DNA of 64,000 bases. It comes from Gammaproteobacteria bacterium. GTDB taxonomy: Bacteria; Gemmatimonadota; Gemmatimonadetes; Longimicrobiales; Gaopeijiaceae. The stretch is from the NCBI GenBank assembly GCA_028820325.1, contig JAPPJO010000026.1:1-64000 (forward strand). Reading direction: 5' to 3'. The notes below the pieces were generated by a model that was not told where the DNA came from, made no database searches, and saw nothing but the letters and a program-made list of their open reading frames with translations. The position numbers were made by a program, and so were the translations under genes. This document shows positions 20,471 through 28,982 of the stretch, piece after piece; the first letter of the stretch is position 1, and each line of letters opens with the position of its first letter.

Positions 20471-21409
20471 TCAGGGAATGACGTCGATTACGAACCGGTG
20501 CGGATCGATCGGCCGTCCGTTCTGACGCACCTCATAGTGGACATGCGGAGCCGTCGTGATCCCTGTGCTGCCCACCAGCGCAATGACGTCGCCGCGCTCC
20601 ACTTCCTGACCCGTCCGCACCAGAATCTGGCTCGCGTGCCCGTACAGCGTCTCGTACCCGAAGCCGTGTTCGACGAGCACGGTCAGGCCGTACCCGCTCC
20701 GGCTGCCGGTGGAGGTCACCGTCCCCTTGGCGGTAGCCACGACGGGCGAGCCCGCGGGGGCCGAGATGTCCATGCCCTCGTGCGGGAGCGGCCGGTGGTG
20801 TATCGGATGCATGCGGGAGGAGGAGAAGCGGCTGGAGATGAAGCCGCGGGCCGGAAGGATGGAAGGAAACGACTCCAGCCAGTCTCGATGCCGGTTCAGC
20901 GAATCCGCGGCCTCGGTAAGGCTGGTGCCGAGCAGCTGAACCCGACGCTGGAGCGCCTTCAGATCGAAGGAGGTCGCGAAGGCGTCCTTGGAATACAGCG
21001 AGTCGAGGCCCCACAGAGGGTGCGAGCGGGGCGTGGTGGTTCCGGGGCCACCCACACCCGCCTGGAGCACCTCGGCGTCGATGGACTCCAGCCCGGCCAG
21101 AGCGCGGGCCTGCGCATTCTGTTCCGACAGGCCTTCGACCGCGCCCTCAAGGCCCGCCAGCTGCTGCCGGATGCCGGTCAGCTCCTCGACCATGGCCTGG
21201 TTTTTCGCGGCCAGCTGCCGCGCCTCCATCCGGTGCGCGCCACCGGAGAAGACGAAGAAGGCGACCCCCAGGAGGAGGACCATGACGCCGGCCCCGGAGA
21301 GGAGCAGCCGGGGCGAGACTTCGAACTGCCGGTGCCGACCGCCGCCGGACGGCACTACCAGGATCGAAAACCTGGTCTTCAGCTTGGCGCCGAGTGATTT
21401 GTTTGGCAT
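20471..21409 (-). CDS. M23-family peptidoglycan endopeptidase, membrane anchored
   Basis: A 312-residue LytM-type protein likely acting on peptidoglycan crosslinks or as an amidase activator. It has one membrane helix (LLLSGAGVMVLLLGVAFFVF), then a coiled coil (AAKNQAMVEELTGIRQQLAGL), then the M23 domain. Zinc ligands are the His and Asp of HEGMDISAP and the HxH of APHVHYEVR. These intact ligands suggest an active enzyme. It is co-directional with metG upstream (75-bp gap) and with two M16-like genes downstream. Confidence 0.9.
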   Translation of the reverse strand: MPNKSLGAKLKTRFSILVVPSGGGRHRQFEVSPRLLLSGAGVMVLLLGVAFFVFSGGAHRMEARQLAAKNQAMVEELTGIRQQLAGLEGAVEGLSEQNAQARALAGLESIDAEVLQAGVGGPGTTTPRSHPLWGLDSLYSKDAFATSFDLKALQRRVQLLGTSLTEAADSLNRHRDWLESFPSILPARGFISSRFSSSRMHPIHHRPLPHEGMDISAPAGSPVVATAKGTVTSTGSRSGYGLTVLVEHGFGYETLYGHASQILVRTGQEVERGDVIALVGSTGITTAPHVHYEVRQNGRPIDPHRFVIDVIP

Positions 21410-21484
21410 GCCTCAGGAGTGATCGAGGGCAGGGAGCGACAAACACAGCAGGGGCTTCAACCTATCCGTGCCGGACGAAGCCAG

Positions 21485-23029
21485 TCAAGCCGAGGGCAGC
21501 CGTACCCGTGGGAAGAGAGGTTTGCCCCGCGTGACGGCTCGTCCCGCCAGTGGAGCGTCGAGCGCACGGTCCAGGGTGGGAACCCGGGCAAGCCCCAAGG
21601 TTCCCGCCAGCACGCCCATCTTCGCCGGCATGACCGGCTCCAGCAGTGCGGCGAGCACCGTAAGGCAACGCGCGAGCGAGGCCAGCGTTTCGTCGAGGTC
21701 CGGTGCTCTCTCCGGATCCTTCGCCTGGGCCCACGGCTCCCGCTCCTCCACGTATCGGTTCGCGTGCCGCGCGAGATCCATCGCCGCGCCCAGCGCGCGA
21801 TGCAGGCGAAGGCCGTTCATGAAGTCCCGGTAGCGGCGAAGGGTCTCGTCGGTCTCGGTCGCCAGGCCCTGCCCCGCGGCGTCCGGGAGGGCGCCGTCCC
21901 GGTAGCGCGCGATCATCGACGTCACCCGGCTGGCGAGGTTCCCAAGGACGTTGGAGAGCTCGTCGTAGCGGGTGAGGAAGCGCTCGGGCGTGTACGACGC
22001 GTCGCTGCCGGTGGGCATCTCGCGCACCAGATACCAGCGCACCGCGTCGACTCCGTGCGTCGCGATCAGGGCGAGGGGGTCCACCACGTTCTGCAGCGAC
22101 TTGGACATCTTGGTTTCGCCCACGAGCCACCATCCGTGGGCGAGGATATGCCGCGGCAACTCCAGTTCGCACGCCATCAGGATGGTGGGCCAGTACACCG
22201 CGTGGGTGGTGAGGATGTCCTTGCCCATGACGTGCAGATCGGCGGGCCACCACGACTCGATGGGGGCGCCGAATCCCTGCTCGTCCGGGGCGGCCTCGGG
22301 GTCGATGGCGCCCGATGCGGTCACGTAGTTGATGAGGGCGTCCACCCACACGTAGCAGACGTGTTCAGGGTCGAAGGGGAGGGGAACGCCCCAGCTCACG
22401 CGGCTCCGCGGACGGGAGATCGAGAGGTCCTCGAGCGGCTGCTGCAGGAACCCGAGCACTTCGTTCCGCCGCACGGCCGGAATGATCCAGTCGGGGTTGG
22501 CCTCGATGTGGGCCACCAGCCGTTCCTGGAAGGCGCTCATGCGGAAGAAGTAGTTGACCTCCTCGATCTGGCGTACGGGCCGGCGGCAGTCCGGACAGGT
22601 TTCCCCCGGCCCCAGGTCCTTCTCGGTCCAGTAGCGCTCCTCGTGGATGCAGTACCATCCGAGGTAGCGGTCCTTGTAGATGTGTCCCTTGTCGTGGAGC
22701 CGCTGCAGGAAGGCGGTGACGACGGCGATGTGATCCGCCTCGGTAGTGCGGATGAAGCGGTCGAAGGAAATGTCGAGTTCATCCCACGCCTCGCGGAAGC
22801 GGCCCGCCATGCGGTCGCACAGCTCGATCGGGGTCAGGCCGCGCCGGGCGGCTTCCTCGGCGATCTTGGGACCGTGTTCGTCGGTGCCGGTGAGGAATCT
22901 CGTTTCGGCGCCCGTCTGGCGATGAAAACGGGCCAGCACGTCGGTGAGAATCGTGGTGTAGGCGTGCCCGATGTGGGGCTCGCCCGACGCGTAGTAGATC
23001 GGCGTCGTGAGATAGCGTCGTCGGCTCAT
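21485..23029 (-). CDS. metG: Methionyl-tRNA synthetase
   Basis: Charges tRNA-Met with methionine in the cytoplasm. The 514-residue length fits the short form without the C-terminal tRNA-binding domain. The class I motifs are HIGH at residues 19-22 and KMSKS at 307-311. The connective peptide has CPDC and an upstream YCIHEERYW, so one usual knuckle cysteine is replaced and zinc binding may be partial. The anticodon-binding helical domain follows (SNVLGNLASRV). The start lies 7 bp downstream of the ricT stop, indicating one transcript with ricT and accA. Confidence 0.96.
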   Translation of the reverse strand: MSRRRYLTTPIYYASGEPHIGHAYTTILTDVLARFHRQTGAETRFLTGTDEHGPKIAEEAARRGLTPIELCDRMAGRFREAWDELDISFDRFIRTTEADHIAVVTAFLQRLHDKGHIYKDRYLGWYCIHEERYWTEKDLGPGETCPDCRRPVRQIEEVNYFFRMSAFQERLVAHIEANPDWIIPAVRRNEVLGFLQQPLEDLSISRPRSRVSWGVPLPFDPEHVCYVWVDALINYVTASGAIDPEAAPDEQGFGAPIESWWPADLHVMGKDILTTHAVYWPTILMACELELPRHILAHGWWLVGETKMSKSLQNVVDPLALIATHGVDAVRWYLVREMPTGSDASYTPERFLTRYDELSNVLGNLASRVTSMIARYRDGALPDAAGQGLATETDETLRRYRDFMNGLRLHRALGAAMDLARHANRYVEEREPWAQAKDPERAPDLDETLASLARCLTVLAALLEPVMPAKMGVLAGTLGLARVPTLDRALDAPLAGRAVTRGKPLFPRVRLPSA

Positions 23030-23036
23030 GTCCGGG

Positions 23037-23885
23037 TCAGTCTGAGCGTTTCCCCCGGGGAACCCCGGACACCTCTTTCTTGAGTTCCTTCAGCGTCACC
23101 TTGCGGCGGGCTCCGTCGCCGGCCAGAAGGGTGACCGTCTCGCTCCAGATGTCCACCGCGACCACCTTCTGCCGCCCCAGCGAAGTGTTCACCGACCTTC
23201 CCTCGCGCGGGAACCGCCGACGCGCCCGCACGTACGCGTCGTGCTCGTACTTGAGGCAGCACATGAGACGGCCGCAGCAACCGGAGATCTGCGACGGATT
23301 CAGGGAGAGGCGCTGGTCCTTGGCCAGTTGAAGGCTCACCGGACGCAGGGAGGGGAGCCAGGTCGAGCAGCACAGTTCGCGCCCGCAGCGGCCGACTCCT
23401 CCGAGCATCGCGGCTTCGTCGCGCACGCCGATCTGGCGCAACTCGATGCGGGTGCGGAAGGTGCGGGCCAGATCGCGGACCAGGGCCCGGAAGTCGACCC
23501 GCCGCTCGGCCGTAAAGTAGATGATCAGCTTCTTGCGGTCGAACTGCCACTCCGCCTCGGTGACCTTCATCTTCAGCCTGTGGGCGGCCACCTTGTCGCG
23601 CGCCATCGCGCGCACGCGATCCTCGTCGGTGCGAAGCTGGCTCACGTGCCGGATCTCGTCGGCGAGAGCCTGCCGCAGGACCCTGCGGGACGGTTCCGGC
23701 GTTGCGCATCCGCCGGATGAGGAGCACTTGCGTTCGGCGATGGCGCCCAGGGCGGTCACGCGGCCGAGATCGCGGCCGCGCTCGGCCTCCACCATCACCC
23801 AGCTACCCGGCTGAAGCGCGCCGGGCTGGCAGGCGAAGTAGTCCTTGCGTGTTCCCTTGAACCGGACTTCCGCGAACTCTGGCAT
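23037..23885 (-). CDS. ricT: PSP1-domain protein RicT (YaaT-like)
   Basis: A 282-residue PSP1-family protein. In Bacillus, RicT works with RicA and RicF in an iron-sulfur complex that stimulates mRNA maturation by RNase Y; whether that applies here is unknown. The family cysteines are present in GGVGRCGRELCCSTW and SGCCGRLMCCLKYE. An extra CSSSGGC occurs near residue 55. The C-terminal basic tail follows the PSP1 core. It lies between accA and metG in the same direction with short gaps. Confidence 0.9.
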   Translation of the reverse strand: MPEFAEVRFKGTRKDYFACQPGALQPGSWVMVEAERGRDLGRVTALGAIAERKCSSSGGCATPEPSRRVLRQALADEIRHVSQLRTDEDRVRAMARDKVAAHRLKMKVTEAEWQFDRKKLIIYFTAERRVDFRALVRDLARTFRTRIELRQIGVRDEAAMLGGVGRCGRELCCSTWLPSLRPVSLQLAKDQRLSLNPSQISGCCGRLMCCLKYEHDAYVRARRRFPREGRSVNTSLGRQKVVAVDIWSETVTLLAGDGARRKVTLKELKKEVSGVPRGKRSD

Positions 23886-23914
23886 CTACTCTCGAACCCG
23901 GGTGGGGTACGTCC

Positions 23915-24949
23915 TCAGCCGCCGGCTCTCATGCTTCTGCCGCCCTCCGCATCGAGGCGCGGGCCCGTGAGTCCGGATTCCTCGATCGCCTTCCCGGCCC
24001 AGTCCCCGATCGCCTCGTACTTGCGCCAGCGCCGTGCCAGCAGTTCGTCGGTGTCGAGCGCGGTCAACTCGGCCAGTTGTCGCCTGAGAGCGACGGACAC
24101 GCTCCTCGAGGCGGCTTCCCAGTCGGAGTGGGCGCCCCCGACCGGCTCGCCGATGATGTCGTCCGCCACGCCCAGCCTGAGCAGATCGGCCGAGGTCAGG
24201 CGCAGCGCCTCGGCGGCCTTCTCGCGGTGGTCCCGCGATCGCCAGAGGATGGCGGCGCACCCTTCCGGGGAGATCACCGAATACACGGCGTGTTCCAGCA
24301 TGAGGATGCGGTCGGTCACCCCGATGCCGAGCGCGCCGCCGGACATGCCCTCGCCGATGACGACGGAGACGGTCGGAACCCGCAGCGCCGCCATCTCGCG
24401 AAGGTTGCGGGCGATGGCCTCGCCGATGCCGCGCTCCTCGGAGCCGAGTCCGGGGTAGGCCCCGGGGGTGTCGATGACGGTCACGACCGGACGCCCGAAC
24501 TTCTCCGCCATCTTCATCAGGCGCAGCGCCTTGCGGTACCCTTCCGGATGAGGCATGCCGAAGTTGCGCCGCAGGTTCTCCTTCATGGCCCGGCCCTTCT
24601 GCTGGCCGATGACCATGAGGGACTGTCCGTCCAGGCACGCCCAGCCCGCCACGATGGCCTGGTCGTCCCGATAGCTCCGATCGCCGTGGAGTTCGATCCA
24701 GTCGGTGAAGATGCGCTCCACATAGTCCAGCATGTACGGGCGGTTGGGATGACGCGCCACCTGCACGCGCTCCATGGGGGCGAGGTTCCGGTAGGTCTCT
24801 TCGGTCATGGCCGCGAGACGGCTGCGAAGGACCTCGATTTCGCGCACCACGTCGATGCCCTTCTCGTCCGCCAGCGCGCGCAGGCCGTCGATCTGCCGCT
24901 GCAGTTCGGCGATGTCGCGCTCAAACCTGAGATGTGTGGTCCCGGCCAA
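23915..24949 (-). CDS. accA: Acetyl-CoA carboxylase carboxyltransferase subunit alpha
   Basis: The alpha subunit carries out, with AccD, transfer of carboxyl from biotin to acetyl-CoA in the first step of fatty-acid synthesis. The 344-residue protein has the expected helical N-terminus, ELHGDRSYRDDQAIVAG, and the carboxyl/CoA-binding core RPVVTVIDTPGAYPGLGSEERG and SGGALGIG. The start is TTG 24949, supported by GGAG 7 nt upstream. No accD is nearby. The gene leads a run of minus-strand housekeeping genes (ricT, metG). Confidence 0.96.
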   Translation of the reverse strand: MAGTTHLRFERDIAELQRQIDGLRALADEKGIDVVREIEVLRSRLAAMTEETYRNLAPMERVQVARHPNRPYMLDYVERIFTDWIELHGDRSYRDDQAIVAGWACLDGQSLMVIGQQKGRAMKENLRRNFGMPHPEGYRKALRLMKMAEKFGRPVVTVIDTPGAYPGLGSEERGIGEAIARNLREMAALRVPTVSVVIGEGMSGGALGIGVTDRILMLEHAVYSVISPEGCAAILWRSRDHREKAAEALRLTSADLLRLGVADDIIGEPVGGAHSDWEAASRSVSVALRRQLAELTALDTDELLARRWRKYEAIGDWAGKAIEESGLTGPRLDAEGGRSMRAGG

Positions 24950-25064
24950 GAGCCGTCTCCATTCATTTCATGTTGGGTTTCTGGTGGGTAGGCGGAAACT
25001 GCCATGGTCGCGCATCGGGGCCGCGAATACAAGTGTTTACAGCTTCGATCCCGATGGGGGCCCG

Positions 25065-26837
25065 TCAGTTGCCGCCCGTCTGCATGAGCAGATAGTCGTC
25101 CGGGTCGAGGGTCGTGGTGGAAGGCGCGGCCTCGAGCGGGATGCGGAACGTCTGTTCCCTCCCGGTGACCTCGACGCGGCTGCGTTCAGCGTTGCCGCCC
25201 ACCTCGAACTCGATGTCCAGTGGCAGCCGGAAAGCGGGCCAGTCGGCCTGTTGCGTCTGCCGGATGGTGACCACCGCCTCGCCGGCATCCGCATCCCATG
25301 CGGTTTCGGAGGTGACCACCGGATAACCGGGCCGGTAGAGCCACTGCTCGAAGAACCAGCCCAGGTCGGAGCCGGACGCCTCCTCCATGACGGCGCGGAA
25401 GTCGGAGGTGCTCGCCACGCCGTCGCGGAAGCGCGCGTAGTAGTTGCGGATGCCGGCGAAGAACGTCTCGTCGCCCAGCATGCCGCGCAGCATGTGCAGC
25501 ACCCATCCGCCCTTCGGATAGTTGTTGGCGTTGAGCAGGTTGAAGAGGTTCGTCTCCTCGCGCTCGACCACGGGACGGTTGACGTCGCTCGAGGCGAGCA
25601 CGCGCTGCCGGCTCCCTTCCATCCTTCCGCGGAAGTCCCCGGGTCCGTCGGCTTCCTCGAAGAAAAGCGCCCCGAAGTAGGTGGCGAAGCCCTCGGAGAG
25701 CCACAGGTCGTACCACTCCGACTCCGTGACGCTGTCGCCGAACCACTGGTGCGCGATCTCGTGGGAGACCGTGCCCTCCATGTTGCGGCCCTGGGCGATG
25801 CCCTGCTCGGTGTAGAAGATGGCCGAGGAGTTCTCCATGCCGCCGAAGCGGGTGGCGCTCTGCACGTTGGCCAGCTTCTCGTAGGGGTAGGGGCCGATAA
25901 GATCGGTGAAGAAGTCGACCATCTCTGCCGCGCGCCCGAAGATGCGGGCGCCGTTGTCGACGTCCTGGGGATAGACCCAGTAGGTCACGCGGGTGCAGCC
26001 GTCGCTGCGCGGTGAAACCGGGGAGTCGTCGCAGGCGGCGAGCCCCACCTGGCGCACGGCGAGGTCGGCGCCGCCCACGACCATGGTGTAGCTGGGGATG
26101 GGCACCGAGGTGGTCCAGCGCCAGGTGCGGCGGCCTTCCGCGCCACCCAGGGCGTCGTCGTCGGTTGGGGCGGGCGGCGCCGCGATGGTGCCGTTGGCGA
26201 TGACCTGCCAGGCGGCGGGCGCGTGGATGGTGTAATCCACCGTCGCCTTGTCGCTCGGGTGGTCGACCGACGGGAACCAGAAGCGTGCCCGGTTGGGCCA
26301 GTTGTCGGCGAAGGCCGCCGGGTCGCCGTGCACGTTGTCGCGCAGGATCAGGCCGTCGTCGGGGGTGCCGCCGTAAGCCACGGCCACCTCCACCGGGCCG
26401 GCCGCGTTCGGGGGTGCGAAGATGCGCAGCTTGCCGTCGGCGTACTCGAACGGGGTGCGGACGCCGTCGACCTCGATGGCATGAATGGCGAGGCCCACCA
26501 GGTCGAACTCCATCGGCGTCTCGGGGTCGGCGGGGGGCGCGACCAGAATGCGCGCGCGGCCGTCGAAGTCGCTCCGGTCCAGGTGGAGCGACAACTCCAG
26601 GTCGTAGTGGAGGACGTCGAAGGCGCCCGTGTACTCGCCGGGGAGGGGGGCTCGCCCGGCCTCCACGGGATCTGGCTCGGAGATGCTCATCACGGCCCCG
26701 GGCTGGAGGGGAACGTCCGGGGCGAGCTCGGGGGCCGGGGTGCCGGCCGAGGGCGGGGTGGCGGGGGCGCAGGCCACGAAGCCGAGGCCCAGCGCGAAGA
26801 GCGTAATCGAGGTGCCGGCGAGCCGTCTGGAATACAC
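25065..26837 (-). CDS. Secreted M1-family aminopeptidase (lipoprotein)
   Basis: A 590-residue M1 zinc metallopeptidase that removes N-terminal residues from peptides. The zinc site is HEIAH at 359-363 with the third ligand Glu382 (LSEGF). The exopeptidase motif GGMEN lies about 30 residues before it. The N-terminus has a hydrophobic segment ending in a Cys (LGLGFVACAP), so it is probably an anchored lipoprotein. GTG 26837 is chosen because GGAGGA precedes it by 7 nt; an ATG further upstream lacks such a site. An ERAP/LTA4H-like second domain follows the catalytic core. It is divergent from the serine hydrolase. Confidence 0.93.
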   Translation of the reverse strand: MYSRRLAGTSITLFALGLGFVACAPATPPSAGTPAPELAPDVPLQPGAVMSISEPDPVEAGRAPLPGEYTGAFDVLHYDLELSLHLDRSDFDGRARILVAPPADPETPMEFDLVGLAIHAIEVDGVRTPFEYADGKLRIFAPPNAAGPVEVAVAYGGTPDDGLILRDNVHGDPAAFADNWPNRARFWFPSVDHPSDKATVDYTIHAPAAWQVIANGTIAAPPAPTDDDALGGAEGRRTWRWTTSVPIPSYTMVVGGADLAVRQVGLAACDDSPVSPRSDGCTRVTYWVYPQDVDNGARIFGRAAEMVDFFTDLIGPYPYEKLANVQSATRFGGMENSSAIFYTEQGIAQGRNMEGTVSHEIAHQWFGDSVTESEWYDLWLSEGFATYFGALFFEEADGPGDFRGRMEGSRQRVLASSDVNRPVVEREETNLFNLLNANNYPKGGWVLHMLRGMLGDETFFAGIRNYYARFRDGVASTSDFRAVMEEASGSDLGWFFEQWLYRPGYPVVTSETAWDADAGEAVVTIRQTQQADWPAFRLPLDIEFEVGGNAERSRVEVTGREQTFRIPLEAAPSTTTLDPDDYLLMQTGGN

Positions 26838-27031
26838 GCTGATGTCCTCCGGGGCGGCGAGGAAACCGATGACCGCCGCGTGATTTGCGGGCATGATCCG
26901 TAGCGGTCCAATATTCACGGTGTCGCTGTCCGTCGCCAACCGCAGCGCATTCGGCCGCTTGCCGTGCCCTCGCGCCGCAGCTTCGCCGGATGCGTCTGTT
27001 GCCCCGCCATCCTCCGAAAGGATCCGCCGAC

Positions 27032-28363
27032 ATGGTCCGCTCCTGCCGCTCCACCCGTCGTCTGCCGAAGCTCACTACCGCGTTGTTGCTCTCGCTGGCG
27101 ACGTTTGCGGGGCACCTGGCGGTCCCGGCCCTCGCGACGCCCGCCCCGGCCGCGGCCCGGGCGCAGGAACTTCCGCGCGTCGCACCCGCCGAGGCCGGGT
27201 TCGCGCCCGGCCGCCTGGAGCGCGTCGGCGCAATGCTCGACGACTACGTCGCTGACGGCCGCCTCCCGGGCGCGGTCGTTGCCGTTCTCCGCGACGGCGC
27301 CGTGGTCTACGAGCACGCCACCGGGTTCGCCGACCTGGAGGCGCGCACGCCGCTGGCAACGGATGCGATCTTCCGCATCGCCTCACAGACCAAGGCCATC
27401 GTGAGCGTGGCCGTGATGATGCTGCAGGAGGACGGCGCGCTGCTGATCTCCGATCCGGTCGGGAGGCACCTGCCGGCCTTCGCGGAGACCACCGTGGCCG
27501 AACCGCTGCCGGACGGCGGTTACGACGTGGTGGCGGCCCGGCGGCCGATCACGGTTCGCGACCTGCTCACCCACACGGCGGGGATCGCGTACGGCATGGG
27601 CGGGCCGGGAGCGGACCGCTGGAGGGAGGCGGAGATCACCGGGTGGTATTTCGCCCACCGCGACGAACCCGTGCGCGCGACGGTCGACCGCATGGGGTCT
27701 CTGCCCTTCCAGGCCCAGCCCGGGGAGCGCTTCGTCTACGGCTACAACACCGACATCCTCGGGGCGCTGGTCGAGGCGGTCTCGGGACAGACCCTCGAGG
27801 CCTTCCTGCACTCGCGCATCTTCGAACCCCTGGACATGCGCGACACCCACTTCTACCTGCCGCCGGAGAAGCGGGACCGGCTTGCCACGGTCTACAACCG
27901 CAGGACTCCGGGGGCGCTGGTGCGGGCCCGTGACGGCGAGGGCATGGACGCACAGGGGCAGTACGTCGACGGGCCGCGGACGAGCTTCTCGGGCGGAGCC
28001 GGGCTGCTCTCCACCGCCCGCGACTACGCCCGCTTTCTGCAGATGATGCTCGACGGCGGCACCCTCGGCGACGCGCGCATCCTGTCTCCCGCGAGCGTGG
28101 CGCTGATGACCAGCAACCACGTGGGCGACCTCTTCGCGCCGGGAATGGGATTCGGGCTGGGCTTCAGCGTGCGTCTCGACCTCGGGGAGGCCGGTGAGCC
28201 GGGCTCGCTCGGGGACTACGGCTGGGGCGGCGCCTACCACACCACCTACTGGGTGGACCCGCTGGAGCGGCTGGTGATGGTCTACTTCACCCAGGTCATT
28301 CCCGCCGCCGGCCTGGACGACCACCGGAAGCTGCGGGTGCTGGTGTACGGGGCGCTCCACTAG
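27032..28363 (+). CDS. Secreted serine hydrolase, beta-lactamase class C / EstB fold
   Basis: A 443-residue exported protein of the penicillin-binding-protein-like (class C) hydrolase family, acting as esterase, carboxypeptidase or beta-lactamase-like enzyme. The signal peptide ends near AAARAQ. Ser118 and Lys121 form SxxK (SQTK), and the catalytic Tyr lies in GYNTDILGA. The third box is WGGAYHTTY near the C-terminus. ATG 27032 is preceded by AAAGGA. Its last 68 bp overlap the convergent helical-bundle gene on the other strand. Confidence 0.9.
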   Translation: MVRSCRSTRRLPKLTTALLLSLATFAGHLAVPALATPAPAAARAQELPRVAPAEAGFAPGRLERVGAMLDDYVADGRLPGAVVAVLRDGAVVYEHATGFADLEARTPLATDAIFRIASQTKAIVSVAVMMLQEDGALLISDPVGRHLPAFAETTVAEPLPDGGYDVVAARRPITVRDLLTHTAGIAYGMGGPGADRWREAEITGWYFAHRDEPVRATVDRMGSLPFQAQPGERFVYGYNTDILGALVEAVSGQTLEAFLHSRIFEPLDMRDTHFYLPPEKRDRLATVYNRRTPGALVRARDGEGMDAQGQYVDGPRTSFSGGAGLLSTARDYARFLQMMLDGGTLGDARILSPASVALMTSNHVGDLFAPGMGFGLGFSVRLDLGEAGEPGSLGDYGWGGAYHTTYWVDPLERLVMVYFTQVIPAAGLDDHRKLRVLVYGALH

Positions 28364-28718
28364 CCTCGGCTTGCCGCCGGTAGTGCAGCATGCGCGCCGC
28401 GTGCGCGAAACCGTAGAAGTACTTTCGCAAGCCTTCCGCCGACCCGGGGGGCACGTCGGGATCGAAGAAAAGGCGGCAGAATTCCTCTCGCGCCCTGAGA
28501 ATCTCCTGACAGCGGTGACCGTGCCAGCGCGGGTCGCTGGCGGTCAGGTCGAAGAGCTCCAGCGCTCGCTCAAGGGCACCTTCGAACCGGCTCCGCTTGC
28601 CAGCCTTGTGGAACCGGATGGCGCGCTCCACCTCGCTCCCCACGTTCCCGAGCTGTTCTACGAGTTCCAGGCGGTTCCAGGCACCCGCGGCGGCCCTTTT
28701 GTGGAGCGTTCGGGTCAT
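28296..28718 (-). CDS. Small helical-bundle protein of unknown function
   Basis: A 140-residue all-helical protein with a conserved-looking core (LGNVGSEVERAIRFHKAGK, then ALERALELFDLTASDPRW and REEFCRLFF). The sequence resembles small bacterial four-helix proteins found as singletons, with no assigned function. It has no signal or membrane segment. The Pro/Ala/Gly-rich tail overlaps the 3' end of the serine hydrolase by 68 bp, and the real stop may be affected by that overlap. Confidence 0.65.
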   Translation of the reverse strand: MTRTLHKRAAAGAWNRLELVEQLGNVGSEVERAIRFHKAGKRSRFEGALERALELFDLTASDPRWHGHRCQEILRAREEFCRLFFDPDVPPGSAEGLRKYFYGFAHAARMLHYRRQAEASGAPRTPAPAASGGRPGRRRE

Positions 28719-28982
28719 GTCCGGCAGATCACTCTGCTCTCCGCGGGAGATGGGGGTCGAGACCACCCGTCCGGTAGTCAACTCATCGATTCCTGGTTGC
28801 CGGGGTAGCCGGTGCCCGCCTGGTGTTCCGGATGCGGCGAAGCATGGAACATAAGTCAATCGCCGGTGACCGCGCGCGACGATGACTCCGGTTGCCTCGC
28901 CTGCCGGTGGTGCAAACCTTTGGGCCATTCCACCCCTCGGGCCTGCGGTATTCTCTTCCACCCGACCCCTGCGAGCGCGATC

